A stretch of 64,000 nucleotides of DNA from Lachnospiraceae bacterium (GCA_900771195.1 CAAGMZ010000020.1:1-64000); one strand, 5' to 3'; shown: positions 7,843 through 16,708, counted from the first letter of the stretch. Numbers and translations: made by a program. The notes: generated by a model not told the origin, from the letters alone.

Positions 7843-8442
7843 TCAATCCGTATACAGCCCGTTAAGCTTTATATAATTCCATACAGCCGTCGGAATATAT
7901 TCTGACGGATTTTTACCTGTCCTGATAAGCTCGCGTATATGAGTAGAGCTTATGTCCGTGTCAGGCATATTAAGAAGAAGGCTTGTTCCGCCATATTTCT
8001 CCTCGTATTCTCCGGCCTTCCTGCGAAGCATTTCCCTGTCGACTCCGTTCCTGCACGCGCACGCAATTTCAGCCCTGTCAAATATGGACTGTGGGTCATG
8101 CCACATATCAAGGTTCATAAAAGAATCCGCACCGACAATAAAAACAAGCTTTGCCATGCCGTTATCGAGCATTTCCAATGTTCTTGACGTATATGATGCA
8201 CCCTTAAGTCTTAGTTCTATATCGGATACTTCAAAATATGGCAAGCCCTCCACAGCAAGCTTCACCATATTAAGTCTGTGATGCTCATCAGTTATTTTTT
8301 TGCCTCTCTTATGAGGTGGAATGTATGCAGGTATAAATACCACCTTCGTAAGTCCAAGTTCCCTGTAAGCATACTCTGCAAGTTCTATATGTGCATTGTG
8401 AACCGGGTCAAATGTACCGCCGAGAATTCCGTATTTTTCCAT
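7843..8442 (-). CDS. nadD: Nicotinate-nucleotide adenylyltransferase
   Basis: NadD makes deamido-NAD from nicotinate mononucleotide and ATP. The 199-residue nucleotidyltransferase has GGTFDPVHNAH at 8-18 (the usual HxGH reads HNAH here) and ISSTHIRE near the C-terminus. It lies between yhbY and yqeK, as in many Firmicutes. Confidence 0.95.
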   Translation of the reverse strand: MEKYGILGGTFDPVHNAHIELAEYAYRELGLTKVVFIPAYIPPHKRGKKITDEHHRLNMVKLAVEGLPYFEVSDIELRLKGASYTSRTLEMLDNGMAKLVFIVGADSFMNLDMWHDPQSIFDRAEIACACRNGVDREMLRRKAGEYEEKYGGTSLLLNMPDTDISSTHIRELIRTGKNPSEYIPTAVWNYIKLNGLYTD

Positions 8443-8446
8443 ATTA

Positions 8447-8755
8447 TCACTTACCTGAAGCTTTGGGGAGTTCTATTTTTCTGTTTTTCTCATCTTTAGC
8501 CTGTTTGTAAAGAACTATTTTCTTCCCGATTACCTGAATAAGCTGAGACCGGGTTCTCTCAGAGAGCATGATTCCAAGCTCCTTCGGGTCATCTGCACAG
8601 TTCTGCAGAACACTGATTTTTATCAGTTCCCTTTTTTCAAGAGCTTCTGATACTGCATTAACAAATTCGGGTGTGATTGAGCTTTTGCCACACTGAAAAA
8701 TCGGCTCCATGCTCATTGCAAGCCCTTTAAGATATGCGCGCTGTTTTGTGGTCAT
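8447..8755 (-). CDS. yhbY: YhbY family CRM-domain RNA-binding protein
   Basis: The protein is a single CRM domain that associates with pre-50S ribosomal particles in its family. The start at 8755 (MTTKQRAYLKG) has GAGGT seven bases ahead; the reading frame extends to 8791 but overlaps the end of obgE and lacks a ribosome site there. It encodes 102 residues, with the CGKSS loop near 26-30 where the family has a GxxG-type loop. It lies 13 bases after obgE. Confidence 0.92.
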   Translation of the reverse strand: MTTKQRAYLKGLAMSMEPIFQCGKSSITPEFVNAVSEALEKRELIKISVLQNCADDPKELGIMLSERTRSQLIQVIGKKIVLYKQAKDEKNRKIELPKASGK

Positions 8756-8768
8756 ATAAATACCTCTT

Positions 8769-10052
8769 TTACCTGTAATAATCAAATTCAAGGTCGCCCA
8801 GATAAACTGTGTCTCCCTCTTCTATTCCAAGCTCCTCAAGCCTGTCGATTATGCCCTGTTCCTTCATGAATTTCTGGAAAAATGCGAATCCCTTCTCATC
8901 ATCAAGATTAGTATATCCAAGCATGCGGTCAACTCTCGGTCCTTCAACCACAAAGGCATGCTCGTCTGCCTTATATACATCAATCGGTGTGCTCTGGTCA
9001 TACATGATTTCAGGAAAATACTCTTTCTGATAAATAACCGGCTCGTTTCCTACTGCATCAAGCTTTCTGCGGACTGCATACAGCAGCTCCCTGAGACCCT
9101 TTCCTGTAGCTGCGGATATGGGATAAACCTCCATTCCTTGCGGCTCAAATTCATCACGAAGCCTTTTTACAGGGTCTTCATCTTCAGAATAAATCAAATC
9201 CACCTTGTTGGCTGCAATTATCTGAGGCTTCTTAAGAAGCTCGGGATTATATGCTTCAAGCTCTGAATTTATCTTGTTAATGTCATCCACCGGGTCCCGT
9301 CCTTCACTTGAAGCGGCATCCACGACATGGATAATAACCTTGGTTCTCTCCACATGCTTTAAAAATTCATGACCGAGACCGATGCCCTCGGATGCTCCCT
9401 CTATAAGTCCCGGAATGTCTGCCATGACAAAACCGTCTGCCCCCGGAACATCAACAACTCCCAGATTGGGATTCAACGTGGTAAAATGATAGTTGGCAAT
9501 CTTGGGCTTTGCATTACTTACCATTGAAAGAAGTGTTGATTTTCCAACATTGGGAAATCCCACAAGTCCCACATCGGCAATAACCTTAAGCTCCAGTCTT
9601 ACCCAAAGCTCCCTGGCCTTCTGTCCGGGCTGGGCATACTTGGGAACCTGCATTGTGGCAGTTGCATAATTCTTATTGCCTTTGCCGCCGCGTCCGCCCT
9701 TTAATATGACTTCACGCATGCAGTCTCCCGACATATCGGCAATTACCTTGCCTGATGCATCATCACGTATTATAGTCCCCTCCGGAACCTTAATCACCAG
9801 ATCAGAACCATCTTTTCCGTGGCAAAGACGCTGCCCGCCCTCTTCGCCGCTTTCGGCCACAAACTTTCTGGTCTGCCTGAATGCGCCCAGCGTATTGAGA
9901 CCTTTATCAACCTCAAAAATAATATCTCCGCCACGACCGCCGTCACCGCCGTCAGGTCCTCCTGCAGCCACAAAAAGCTCTCGTCTGAAGCTGACATGAC
10001 CGTCACCGCCCTTGCCGGATTTTATGAAAATTTTTGCACTGTCCGCAAACAT
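8769..10052 (-). CDS. obgE: GTPase Obg, ribosome assembly
   Basis: Obg is an essential GTPase in 50S maturation and stress signalling. Domains in order are the glycine-rich Obg fold (1-158), the G domain with GFPNVGKST (about 165-173) and DIPG, and a C-terminal OCT domain (about 345-425). At 427 residues it has the usual Firmicute length. It follows rplU-prp-rpmA with a terminator in between. Confidence 0.97.
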   Translation of the reverse strand: MFADSAKIFIKSGKGGDGHVSFRRELFVAAGGPDGGDGGRGGDIIFEVDKGLNTLGAFRQTRKFVAESGEEGGQRLCHGKDGSDLVIKVPEGTIIRDDASGKVIADMSGDCMREVILKGGRGGKGNKNYATATMQVPKYAQPGQKARELWVRLELKVIADVGLVGFPNVGKSTLLSMVSNAKPKIANYHFTTLNPNLGVVDVPGADGFVMADIPGLIEGASEGIGLGHEFLKHVERTKVIIHVVDAASSEGRDPVDDINKINSELEAYNPELLKKPQIIAANKVDLIYSEDEDPVKRLRDEFEPQGMEVYPISAATGKGLRELLYAVRRKLDAVGNEPVIYQKEYFPEIMYDQSTPIDVYKADEHAFVVEGPRVDRMLGYTNLDDEKGFAFFQKFMKEQGIIDRLEELGIEEGDTVYLGDLEFDYYR

Positions 10053-10078
10053 GGCTTCTCCTTTCCTTCCATAATAGG

Positions 10079-10110
10079 AAAAAAGCTCCGAACCGTTGAG
10101 ATTCGGAGCT
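10079..10110 (-). terminator. Terminator between rpmA and obgE
   Basis: AGCTCCGAA (10084-10092) pairs perfectly with TTCGGAGCT (10102-10110), and six T residues follow on the minus strand. It ends the ribosomal protein transcript and would limit read-through into obgE. Confidence 0.88.
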
Positions 10111-10116
10111 TAATGA

Positions 10117-10407
10117 CTACTTATCTGATTCTACCGGATATACAGAAACCTGCTTTCTGTCTCTTCCTACTCTCTCGTATCTAACGACACCGTCAACAGT
10201 TGCGAACAATGTGTCATCACCGCCACGGCCAACGTTAACGCCGGGATGAATCTTAGTTCCGCGCTGTCTGTAGAGAATGTTTCCGGCCAGAACATGCTGT
10301 CCGTCAGCTCTCTTTGCACCTAATCTCTTGGACTCTGAATCTCTGCCGTTCTTGGTAGATCCAACTCCCTTTTTATGAGCGAAAAACTGAAGGTTAAGTT
10401 TCAACAT
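10117..10407 (-). CDS. rpmA: Ribosomal protein L27 with cleaved N-terminal extension
   Basis: L27 reaches the peptidyl transferase centre of the 50S subunit. The 96-residue form begins MLKLNLQFFAHKKG; Firmicute L27 carries this extension, which the protease Prp cuts after LQFFA to free the functional N-terminus HKKG. The prp gene lies directly upstream, as is usual. The ATG at 10407 has GGAGGTG ahead. Confidence 0.97.
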   Translation of the reverse strand: MLKLNLQFFAHKKGVGSTKNGRDSESKRLGAKRADGQHVLAGNILYRQRGTKIHPGVNVGRGGDDTLFATVDGVVRYERVGRDRKQVSVYPVESDK

Positions 10408-10451
10408 AAGTATTGCACCTCCCTTAATGTCTTATACATGCCATAACTGAA

Positions 10452-10775
10452 TTAACAGTTCTGGTATTTAATGGATACATTTCCCGGATACTCTCTGGAA
10501 ATCTCTGCTACACCAAGTTCAAGAGCATTAAGTAAAAGCTCTGATTCATGACTGACATCTCCGATTATCCGAAAATGAATTGTTGCTTTTTTGTCATTGA
10601 CTTCTTCATCTACCGTATCCTTAGTGAGCTTCTCAATGGAATTAACGGTATTGATTATCAATGCCGAAACCGAAGCACAAACCACATCGGTTCCTCTCAT
10701 GCCATAACCGGCATGTCCTTTTGACTGAAATCCGGTTATTCTTCCGGACTTAGTATAAAAAACTATATTCGTCAT
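10452..10775 (-). CDS. prp: Ribosomal-processing cysteine protease Prp
   Basis: Prp removes the N-terminal extension of L27. The 107-residue protein has the catalytic histidine in GHAGYG (20-25) and the catalytic cysteine in DVVCAS (30-35). It lies between rplU and rpmA, the family's usual place. The ATG at 10775 has only a weak AGG ahead. Confidence 0.95.
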   Translation of the reverse strand: MTNIVFYTKSGRITGFQSKGHAGYGMRGTDVVCASVSALIINTVNSIEKLTKDTVDEEVNDKKATIHFRIIGDVSHESELLLNALELGVAEISREYPGNVSIKYQNC

Positions 10776-10789
10776 AGACCTATTTGCTA

Positions 10790-11101
10790 TTAAGCGTTGA
10801 TTTTCTCAATCTTAACCTTTGTGAAAGCCTGTCTGTGACCATTCTTCTTGTGGTATCCGGTCTTTCTCTTGTACTTGTAGACGATGACCTTCTTGTCCTT
10901 GCCTTCGCAAACAACAGAAGCTGTAACTGAAGCACCTTCTACTGTCGGATTACCAACAACTGTCTCTCCGTCACTTACGAGAAGAACTCTGTCAAATGTA
11001 ACTGAATCGCCTTCTGCTACACCGAGCTTCTCTACCTTGATAACGTCGCCCTCAGATACCTTGTACTGCTTGCCACATGCTGCAATAACTGCGTACTTCA
11101 T
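10790..11101 (-). CDS. rplU: Ribosomal protein L21
   Basis: L21 binds 23S rRNA in the 50S subunit. The 103-residue product begins MKYAVIAACGKQYKVSEGD and ends in the usual basic segment with KRKTGYHKKNGHRQ. A strong promoter and a structured leader of about 75 bases lie upstream, and AGGAGG precedes the ATG. Confidence 0.97.
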   Translation of the reverse strand: MKYAVIAACGKQYKVSEGDVIKVEKLGVAEGDSVTFDRVLLVSDGETVVGNPTVEGASVTASVVCEGKDKKVIVYKYKRKTGYHKKNGHRQAFTKVKIEKINA

Positions 11102-11177
11102 CCTGGTTTCCTCCTATTATCAATACTCGCCAGCTGTGGTGACCTTACGGTTCTTATTACCTCGCTGTGCGGCACAC
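11102..11177 (-). promoter_or_regulatory. Structured 5' leader of rplU (candidate L21 leader)
   Basis: The transcript from the promoter at 11184-11212 would carry about 75 untranslated bases. They can form small hairpins, such as ACC-GTAA-GGT and a GC-rich one around TGTGCCGCACA. A conserved L21 leader element is known at this place in Firmicutes. A covariance search would confirm or reject the match. Confidence 0.45.
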
Positions 11178-11183
11178 TATGGT

Positions 11184-11212
11184 AGTATAACTCATACTGT
11201 ATATTTTGTCAA
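11184..11212 (-). promoter_or_regulatory. Strong promoter of rplU-prp-rpmA
   Basis: TTGACA (11207-11212) and TATACT (11184-11189) are 17 bases apart. The -35 overlaps the stop region of the upstream acetyltransferase gene. Confidence 0.85.
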
Positions 11213-11757
11213 ATAATTTTTTCCATTGTTGTCTTCTGAATTGCGAGCCCGCAGCTTTCATAAAATTTTTTTGCACCTTCATTGCATTCCCAGACATTGA
11301 GAGTGACATTATAGCAGCCGCTTTCCCGGGCAAAATCAAGAACATAATCATAAAGGCTTTTTCCGATATGATGTCCGCGAAGCTTTTCATCTACACAAAG
11401 GTCGTCAATGTAAAGCGTCTTTATATCAGTCAGTACATTGTCATCATGATGGTATTGAAAAATACAGAACGCATAGCCCATGACATTTCCGCTTTCGTCA
11501 ACTCTTACAAAAATCGGTCTGTCATTGTCATCAAGCATCTTTTCAAGCTCATCGTCATTATATTTTCTGCATCCGGTCTTAAAAAGGTCCGGGCGCCCGA
11601 TTCTGTGCAAATCCTCAACCTGGTATAAAAGACCGGCAATACCGGGTATATCACGTTTTTCAGCCCTTCTTATGATTTTAACATCTTCGGATGATTTTAT
11701 TTCTCTGATAAGCCGGTCAAGAGGCTTCTGGCTGACCGGCGGTCTAAGTGATGTCAT
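11209..11757 (-). CDS. GNAT family N-acetyltransferase
   Basis: The GNAT domain starts near residue 26 (VKIIRRAEKRDIPGIAGLL) and shows the acetyl-CoA loop LRGHHIGKSLYDYVLDFA near 130-147, followed by NVTLNVWECNEGAKKFYESCG, typical of the fold. The first 25 residues form an extra segment. The 182-residue enzyme would acetylate an unknown amine. It follows the RNase E/G gene by 19 bases and is the probable last gene of the histidine transcript. GAGGTG lies five bases before the ATG at 11757. Confidence 0.85.
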   Translation of the reverse strand: MTSLRPPVSQKPLDRLIREIKSSEDVKIIRRAEKRDIPGIAGLLYQVEDLHRIGRPDLFKTGCRKYNDDELEKMLDDNDRPIFVRVDESGNVMGYAFCIFQYHHDDNVLTDIKTLYIDDLCVDEKLRGHHIGKSLYDYVLDFARESGCYNVTLNVWECNEGAKKFYESCGLAIQKTTMEKII

Positions 11758-11776
11758 TAATGCACCTCGCTTATTA

Positions 11777-12943
11777 TTACTTATTTAACATTTCATACAG
11801 CGGTTTTTTTATCTTTTTCCTTGTTATCTCCATAAGATCAAGCTTCGTAAAATCCACAAATGATGCAGGAACACGGTCTTTTGCCAGAAGCGTCTTCATG
11901 GTACGCTCAGTATCATCCCTGTATTCGCGGTTTTTCTGGTTAATAAAATCAACAATTATTATTCCCGAAATATTCCTCAAAACAAGCTGCCTGGCAATCT
12001 CATGGCAGGCCTCGATGTTGGTCTTATGAAAAACCTCTTCCCTGCCCGCGGATTTCGGCTCTGTTTTGCCTGTATTCACGTCAATAACAGTCAGTGCTTC
12101 AGTTGGTTCAATCACAAGATATCCGCCGGATTTGAGCCATACAATGCGTCTGGTGGCAGCCTCAAGCCTGCTTTCCATGGAATAAAGCTTAATCAGCGGA
12201 ACAAATCTGTCTTCATAATATCTGACATTTGCTTTACATGTGCCGGATACCATATCATATATCGTGCGTATGTCGGTGACAATCTCATCTTCATCAGTAA
12301 GACCATAAGAGTATATATCCCGCATAATATCCGGTTCAGGCTCATACAGAAGCTCTCCGCATTTTCCGTGCTTTGCTTTTTCGATAATTTCACCGTATTT
12401 AACGGTGAGCTTTGCAAGGCAGGCGGTAATATCGGTATTTTCTGCATCAGAACATTCCGTCCTCATTATAAAGCTGTAATTATCGCACATATATTGTTCT
12501 CCAAGCTCTCTCAGCTCAGATACCCTGTTCTTGTCAGTTATTTTTCTCGATACGCTGCAATGCCCGCAGACAGTGCTGTCCAGAACTGCATATCTGCCCG
12601 TAATCGTTATTTTGCCGGTCACGACAGGTGCCTTCGTCTTGGCGGCTTCCTTCTGAAGTTCCGCAAGTATCAGGTCTCCACGGCACAATCTGTCATTGTT
12701 CTTAATGTTAAGATATATGGGAGCAGGATTATCAGTCAGCGAATAATAACACACATTATCCCTGCCGATTTCAATGAATGCCGCATTTATGTCAGGAACA
12801 ATGTCACGCACCCGTCCCACATAAATGCTTCCGATGGACGGCTTTCCCGGCTCATACAGCCCGATTGCCGTCTCTCTGTTATTTTCAAAAAGCATACTCA
12901 GAATATTATCATTGTATCTTGTTATTACTACTTTTCTGCCCAT
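11777..12943 (-). CDS. rng: Ribonuclease E/G family protein, short form
   Basis: The family cleaves single-stranded RNA at 5'-monophosphate ends in rRNA and mRNA turnover. The protein has an S1-like segment (about 37-110), and the catalytic metal ligands are kept as Asp288 (VIDVNTGK) and Asp332 (IIIVDFIN). At 388 residues it ends just after KKPLYEML, where E. coli enzymes go on to the CPxC zinc link that joins dimers. The ATG at 12943 overlaps the hisIE stop as TAATATG; a TTG at 12958 sits too near GGAGG. It is likely cotranscribed with the histidine genes. Confidence 0.88.
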   Translation of the reverse strand: MGRKVVITRYNDNILSMLFENNRETAIGLYEPGKPSIGSIYVGRVRDIVPDINAAFIEIGRDNVCYYSLTDNPAPIYLNIKNNDRLCRGDLILAELQKEAAKTKAPVVTGKITITGRYAVLDSTVCGHCSVSRKITDKNRVSELRELGEQYMCDNYSFIMRTECSDAENTDITACLAKLTVKYGEIIEKAKHGKCGELLYEPEPDIMRDIYSYGLTDEDEIVTDIRTIYDMVSGTCKANVRYYEDRFVPLIKLYSMESRLEAATRRIVWLKSGGYLVIEPTEALTVIDVNTGKTEPKSAGREEVFHKTNIEACHEIARQLVLRNISGIIIVDFINQKNREYRDDTERTMKTLLAKDRVPASFVDFTKLDLMEITRKKIKKPLYEMLNK

Positions 12944-12944
12944 A

Positions 12945-14093
12945 TTATCTGTTGGCAAGCTCCTCCGTTATTTCCTCCCAGTCAAGACCCTTCTCAACCA
13001 TGAGTACCATCACATGATAAAGGAAATCCGAAATTTCGTATTTCACCTCGACAGGGTCCGGATTTTTGGCTGCAATGACTATCTCAGTTGCTTCTTCTCC
13101 AACCTTTTTAAGAATTTTGTCAATTCCTTTATCAAAAAGATAATTGGTATATGAGCCTTCTTTGGGGTGAATCTTTCTGTCTTTTATGACATCCATCACG
13201 TCATTGAATACTTTAAGCGGATTGACCTTGTTGGTTTCCTTGTCTGCCAGCTTCTTAAAAAAGCATGAGTGTGCACCTGTATGGCAGGCGGCGCCCACCT
13301 GACGCACCTTGGCAAGTATTGTGTCGTTGTCGCAATCAAGTTTAAGACTCATCACATACTGGAAATGACCTGATGTAAGCCCCTTTTCCCAAAGCTCGCT
13401 GCGGCTTCTACTGTAATATGTCATTCTGCCGGTTTTCAGCGTAAGGTTATATGATTCCTCGTTCATATAGGCAAGCATGAGTACTTCGTCAGTCTCGTAA
13501 TCCTGCACTACAACCGGAATAAGACCGTCTCCGTTAAGCTTAAATTCAGAGAACGGGATTGCACTCTCAAATGTATTTACATTCACGCCCCGGGCTCTGA
13601 GTTCATTCTTACGCATCATATAATCATAATCTGCATCGGCTTCTATAAGAATTATTTCCTGTTCTTTTTCATCTGAAAAAATTTTTGTGCTGTCACCACT
13701 GCCTGTGATGACTCCGACTTTTTCAGTGCCAAACCGGTTTACGGTTTCCTCTTTCATAGCCATATTGCTTTCCTTTGATTCTTCAAGAAGAGCCATGGCA
13801 CATCCGGCATAAAGATATTTTTTGACATCTTCAACACGCCTGATGTTTCCGGTTGCGTATACCGGAATGTCTGTCTCCTTACATATTGCCCGAAGATCAT
13901 TAATGGCAGTCTCATGTGAGGCATCATCGTATGATAAATCATAGTAGACAATTGCATCAATACCATTATGATACATTCTCACACACACATCAGCCGCAGA
14001 AAGGTCCTTTGAAACAGGGACTTTAAGCGTCCGGTCAGCGTAAGCTGTCTGATCCTTAACATAAATTAATGATGTTAGCTTTGTATATGACAT
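12945..14093 (-). CDS. hisI: HisIE with N-terminal HisF-like half-barrel
   Basis: HisI opens phosphoribosyl-AMP and HisE removes pyrophosphate from phosphoribosyl-ATP, steps 3 and 2 of histidine synthesis. In this 382-residue protein HisI spans about 182-285 (YYSRSRSELWEKG, Cys254, Cys270, Cys277) and HisE about 292-382 (EEATEIVIAAK, YEISDFLYH). Residues 1-175 resemble the first half of HisF (IDAIVYYDLSYDDASHE, YATGNIRRVEDVKKYLYAGC), but the HisF catalytic aspartate region reads LIYVKDQ, so it is probably not catalytic. The ATG at 14093 has AGAGGT ahead; a TTG five codons earlier is rejected. Confidence 0.92.
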   Translation of the reverse strand: MSYTKLTSLIYVKDQTAYADRTLKVPVSKDLSAADVCVRMYHNGIDAIVYYDLSYDDASHETAINDLRAICKETDIPVYATGNIRRVEDVKKYLYAGCAMALLEESKESNMAMKEETVNRFGTEKVGVITGSGDSTKIFSDEKEQEIILIEADADYDYMMRKNELRARGVNVNTFESAIPFSEFKLNGDGLIPVVVQDYETDEVLMLAYMNEESYNLTLKTGRMTYYSRSRSELWEKGLTSGHFQYVMSLKLDCDNDTILAKVRQVGAACHTGAHSCFFKKLADKETNKVNPLKVFNDVMDVIKDRKIHPKEGSYTNYLFDKGIDKILKKVGEEATEIVIAAKNPDPVEVKYEISDFLYHVMVLMVEKGLDWEEITEELANR

Positions 14094-14097
14094 ATAT

Positions 14098-14817
14098 CTA
14101 CCTCTCAAATTCCTTTACAGCCTGTGCTATATCCACACGCTTTTCATATATTGCCTTGCCGATTATGGCGCCCTTTATTCCTGCTGCGGCAAGATTCTTA
14201 AGGTCCTCCATTGAAGACACGCCGCCTGAAGCAACCACATCAAGCCCGGTATCATCCGTAAGCTTCTTTGTCATCTCAACATTGGGACCGGTAAGCATTC
14301 CATCCCTTGAAATATCGGTATACACAATATGCTCAACGCCGTATTTTTTCATTGCGGCACACAAAGAGGATGCAGTTTTGTCAGAAACCTGACCCCAGCC
14401 CTCAACTGCAACCATTCCGTTTTTGGCATCTACGCCTACGACTATTCTGTCACTGCCGAACCGCTCCACCGCCTGCCTGACAAAATCCGGGTCACTTACG
14501 GCCTTGGTACCTATTATCACTCTGTTAATGCCATATCCGAGGACTCTTTCAATATCCTCCATGGTTCTGATTCCCCCGCCGAGCTCGCAGGGAATATCAA
14601 CAGTCTTTACGATTTCCCTGATAGACTCCTCGTTGACGGAATGCCCCTTCAGTGCACCATCCAGATCAACAAGATGTACAAAAGATGCCCCGTTGTCCTG
14701 AAAGTATTTTGCCACCTTATAAGGCTGTTCACAGTACACCGTAATATTGTCAAATTCACCCTGACGAAGGCGGACACAATGGCCATCCTTCATGTCAATA
14801 GCCGGATACAGTCTCAT
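14098..14817 (-). CDS. hisA: HisA, ProFAR isomerase
   Basis: HisA isomerises ProFAR to PRFAR by an Amadori rearrangement. The 239-residue TIM barrel shows the catalytic Asp8 in YPAIDMKDG and the second catalytic Asp in YTDISRDGM, with phosphate loops CELGGGIR and ASGGVS. The start ATG immediately follows the hisB stop, and AAAGGAG lies within the end of hisB. Confidence 0.96.
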   Translation of the reverse strand: MRLYPAIDMKDGHCVRLRQGEFDNITVYCEQPYKVAKYFQDNGASFVHLVDLDGALKGHSVNEESIREIVKTVDIPCELGGGIRTMEDIERVLGYGINRVIIGTKAVSDPDFVRQAVERFGSDRIVVGVDAKNGMVAVEGWGQVSDKTASSLCAAMKKYGVEHIVYTDISRDGMLTGPNVEMTKKLTDDTGLDVVASGGVSSMEDLKNLAAAGIKGAIIGKAIYEKRVDIAQAVKEFER

Positions 14818-15405
14818 TTAAAGTGCTCCTTTCGTAGAAGGAATACCGTCAACCCTCGGATCTGTCGATACGGCCGCATCAAGCGCCCTTGCAAATGACT
14901 TGAACATAGCTTCTATTATGTGGTGGGCGTTGCTTCCGTAAAGCTCCTTTATATGCAGATTCATTCCTGCCGAATAAGAGATTGCATAGAAAAATTCCCT
15001 TGCCATTTCCGTATCAAATTCACCCACGCGCTCTGCCTTTATATCTGCATCATATACAAAATAAGGTCTTCCTGACAAATCGATTGCACAGAGTACGAGA
15101 CTTTCGTCCATCGGAAGCATGAATGAGCCAAAGCGTTTTATTGATTTTTTGTCTCCGAGAGCTTCCTTTATTGCCTCTCCGAGAGCAATTCCGGTATCCT
15201 CAACAGTGTGATGGCAGTCAACCTTCAGGTCTCCTTCGACCTTAACCGTCAGGTCAAAAAGGCCATGTCTCGCAAAGCTGTTAAGCATATGGTCAAAAAA
15301 ACCGATGCCTGTATTTATATCGGCTTTGCCGCTTCCGTCAAGTTCAATTTCAATTACAATGTCTGTTTCCGATGTTTTTCTGGTGATTTTGGCATATCTG
15401 CTCAT
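14818..15405 (-). CDS. hisB: Imidazoleglycerol-phosphate dehydratase
   Basis: HisB dehydrates imidazoleglycerol phosphate to imidazole-acetol phosphate. The 195-residue monofunctional form has the metal-binding repeats DCHHTVED (about 62-69) and NAHHIIEAMFKSFA (about 161-174). It lacks the phosphatase domain of the enterobacterial fusion. It lies between hisD and hisA in the operon. Confidence 0.96.
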   Translation of the reverse strand: MSRYAKITRKTSETDIVIEIELDGSGKADINTGIGFFDHMLNSFARHGLFDLTVKVEGDLKVDCHHTVEDTGIALGEAIKEALGDKKSIKRFGSFMLPMDESLVLCAIDLSGRPYFVYDADIKAERVGEFDTEMAREFFYAISYSAGMNLHIKELYGSNAHHIIEAMFKSFARALDAAVSTDPRVDGIPSTKGAL

Positions 15406-15418
15406 AAGGACCTCCTTA

Positions 15419-16708
15419 TTAATTAAATCTTACTTTTATTGAATTTGCATGAGCCGTCAGTCCCTCAGCCTCGGCAAAAGCCTCAATATCCTCATGTACC
15501 TTTGAAAGAGCTTCTCTTGAGTATGATATTATGCTTGATTTTTTGATAAAAGCATCAACCTCAAGTGGTGAAAAGAACTTGGCTGTTCCGTTGGTAGGAA
15601 GAACATGGTTGGGACCGGCAAAATAATCTCCCAGCGGCTCTGATGAATATTCTCCAAGGAATATTGCCCCTGCATTTCTCACCTTTGTCATAGTCTCAAA
15701 GGGATTTTTCGTAACTATTTCCAGATGTTCGGAAGCAATGTCGTTGACGACTGAAACTGCCTCCTCCATATCCTTTGCAATGAGTATGTAACCGTAATTT
15801 TCGAGCGATTTGGAAATAATATCTCTTCTTGAAAGCTCCTTAAGGAATCCGTCCACTTCTTCCGAAACCTTTACCGCAAGCTCCTTTGACGTGGTCACAA
15901 GTATAGCTGAAGCAAGCTCATCGTGCTCAGCCTGTGAAAGAAGGTCAGCTGCCACATATCCCGGTGTTGCGGTCTCATCGGCAAGAACCAGAATTTCACT
16001 GGGGCCGGCAATAGAATCGATTCCAACCTGTCCGTAAACTGCCTTCTTGGCAAGTGCCACATAAATATTTCCGGGACCTACAATCTTATCAACCTTAGGA
16101 ACCGATTCTGTTCCGTAAGCCATGGCCGCAATTGCCTGTGAACCGCCGACCTTGTAGATTACATCAACACCGGCTTCCTTGGCTGCCACAAGAGTACCGC
16201 AGTATATCCTGCCTTCCCTGCCCGGAGGGGTGCACATTATTATCTCATCCACTCCCGCAACCTTGGCCGGAACCACATTCATAAGGACTGAAGAAGGATA
16301 TGCTGCCTTTCCGCCCGGAACATACACTCCGACTCTCTCAAGAGGGGTTATCTTCTGTCCGAGAATTGTTCCGTCTGCGGAAGAATCAAACCAGCTGTTT
16401 CTTTTCTGCTTTTCATGATATGCGCGGATATTTACAAGTGCCTTTCTGATTATTTCCAGAAGCCCTGAATCAATTTCTTCGTAGGCTGCGGCAATTTCCT
16501 CGTCCGTAACCCTTATGTTGCCGGGATTAAGATCATACCCGTCAAATTTCTTTGTATACTCAAATACGGCTTCGTCTTTTCTGGTCTTTATGTCGTCAAC
16601 AATTGCGGCAACTCTTCCCTCGTATTCGCCGTAACTGTTAGGACTTCTTTTGAGGAGGTTGTCCAGTATGTCCTTCTCTGTATTGTCATTTAATTCAAGA
16701 ATTCTCAT
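15419..16708 (-). CDS. hisD: Histidinol dehydrogenase
   Basis: HisD oxidises histidinol to histidine in two NAD-dependent steps with zinc. At 429 residues it has the usual length, with VPGGKAAYPSSVLM (about 131-144), GPGNIYV, GPSEILVLAD and the zinc-ligand region QAEHDE. It overlaps hisG by four bases (ATGA). Confidence 0.97.
   Translation of the reverse strand: MRILELNDNTEKDILDNLLKRSPNSYGEYEGRVAAIVDDIKTRKDEAVFEYTKKFDGYDLNPGNIRVTDEEIAAAYEEIDSGLLEIIRKALVNIRAYHEKQKRNSWFDSSADGTILGQKITPLERVGVYVPGGKAAYPSSVLMNVVPAKVAGVDEIIMCTPPGREGRIYCGTLVAAKEAGVDVIYKVGGSQAIAAMAYGTESVPKVDKIVGPGNIYVALAKKAVYGQVGIDSIAGPSEILVLADETATPGYVAADLLSQAEHDELASAILVTTSKELAVKVSEEVDGFLKELSRRDIISKSLENYGYILIAKDMEEAVSVVNDIASEHLEIVTKNPFETMTKVRNAGAIFLGEYSSEPLGDYFAGPNHVLPTNGTAKFFSPLEVDAFIKKSSIISYSREALSKVHEDIEAFAEAEGLTAHANSIKVRFN

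Noticed and set aside
12002..13003. A 333-codon open frame on the plus strand
   Set aside because: It lies antisense to the RNase E/G gene, which has clear family motifs; the translation is rich in Cys, His and Ile with no domain, and no ribosome site is present.
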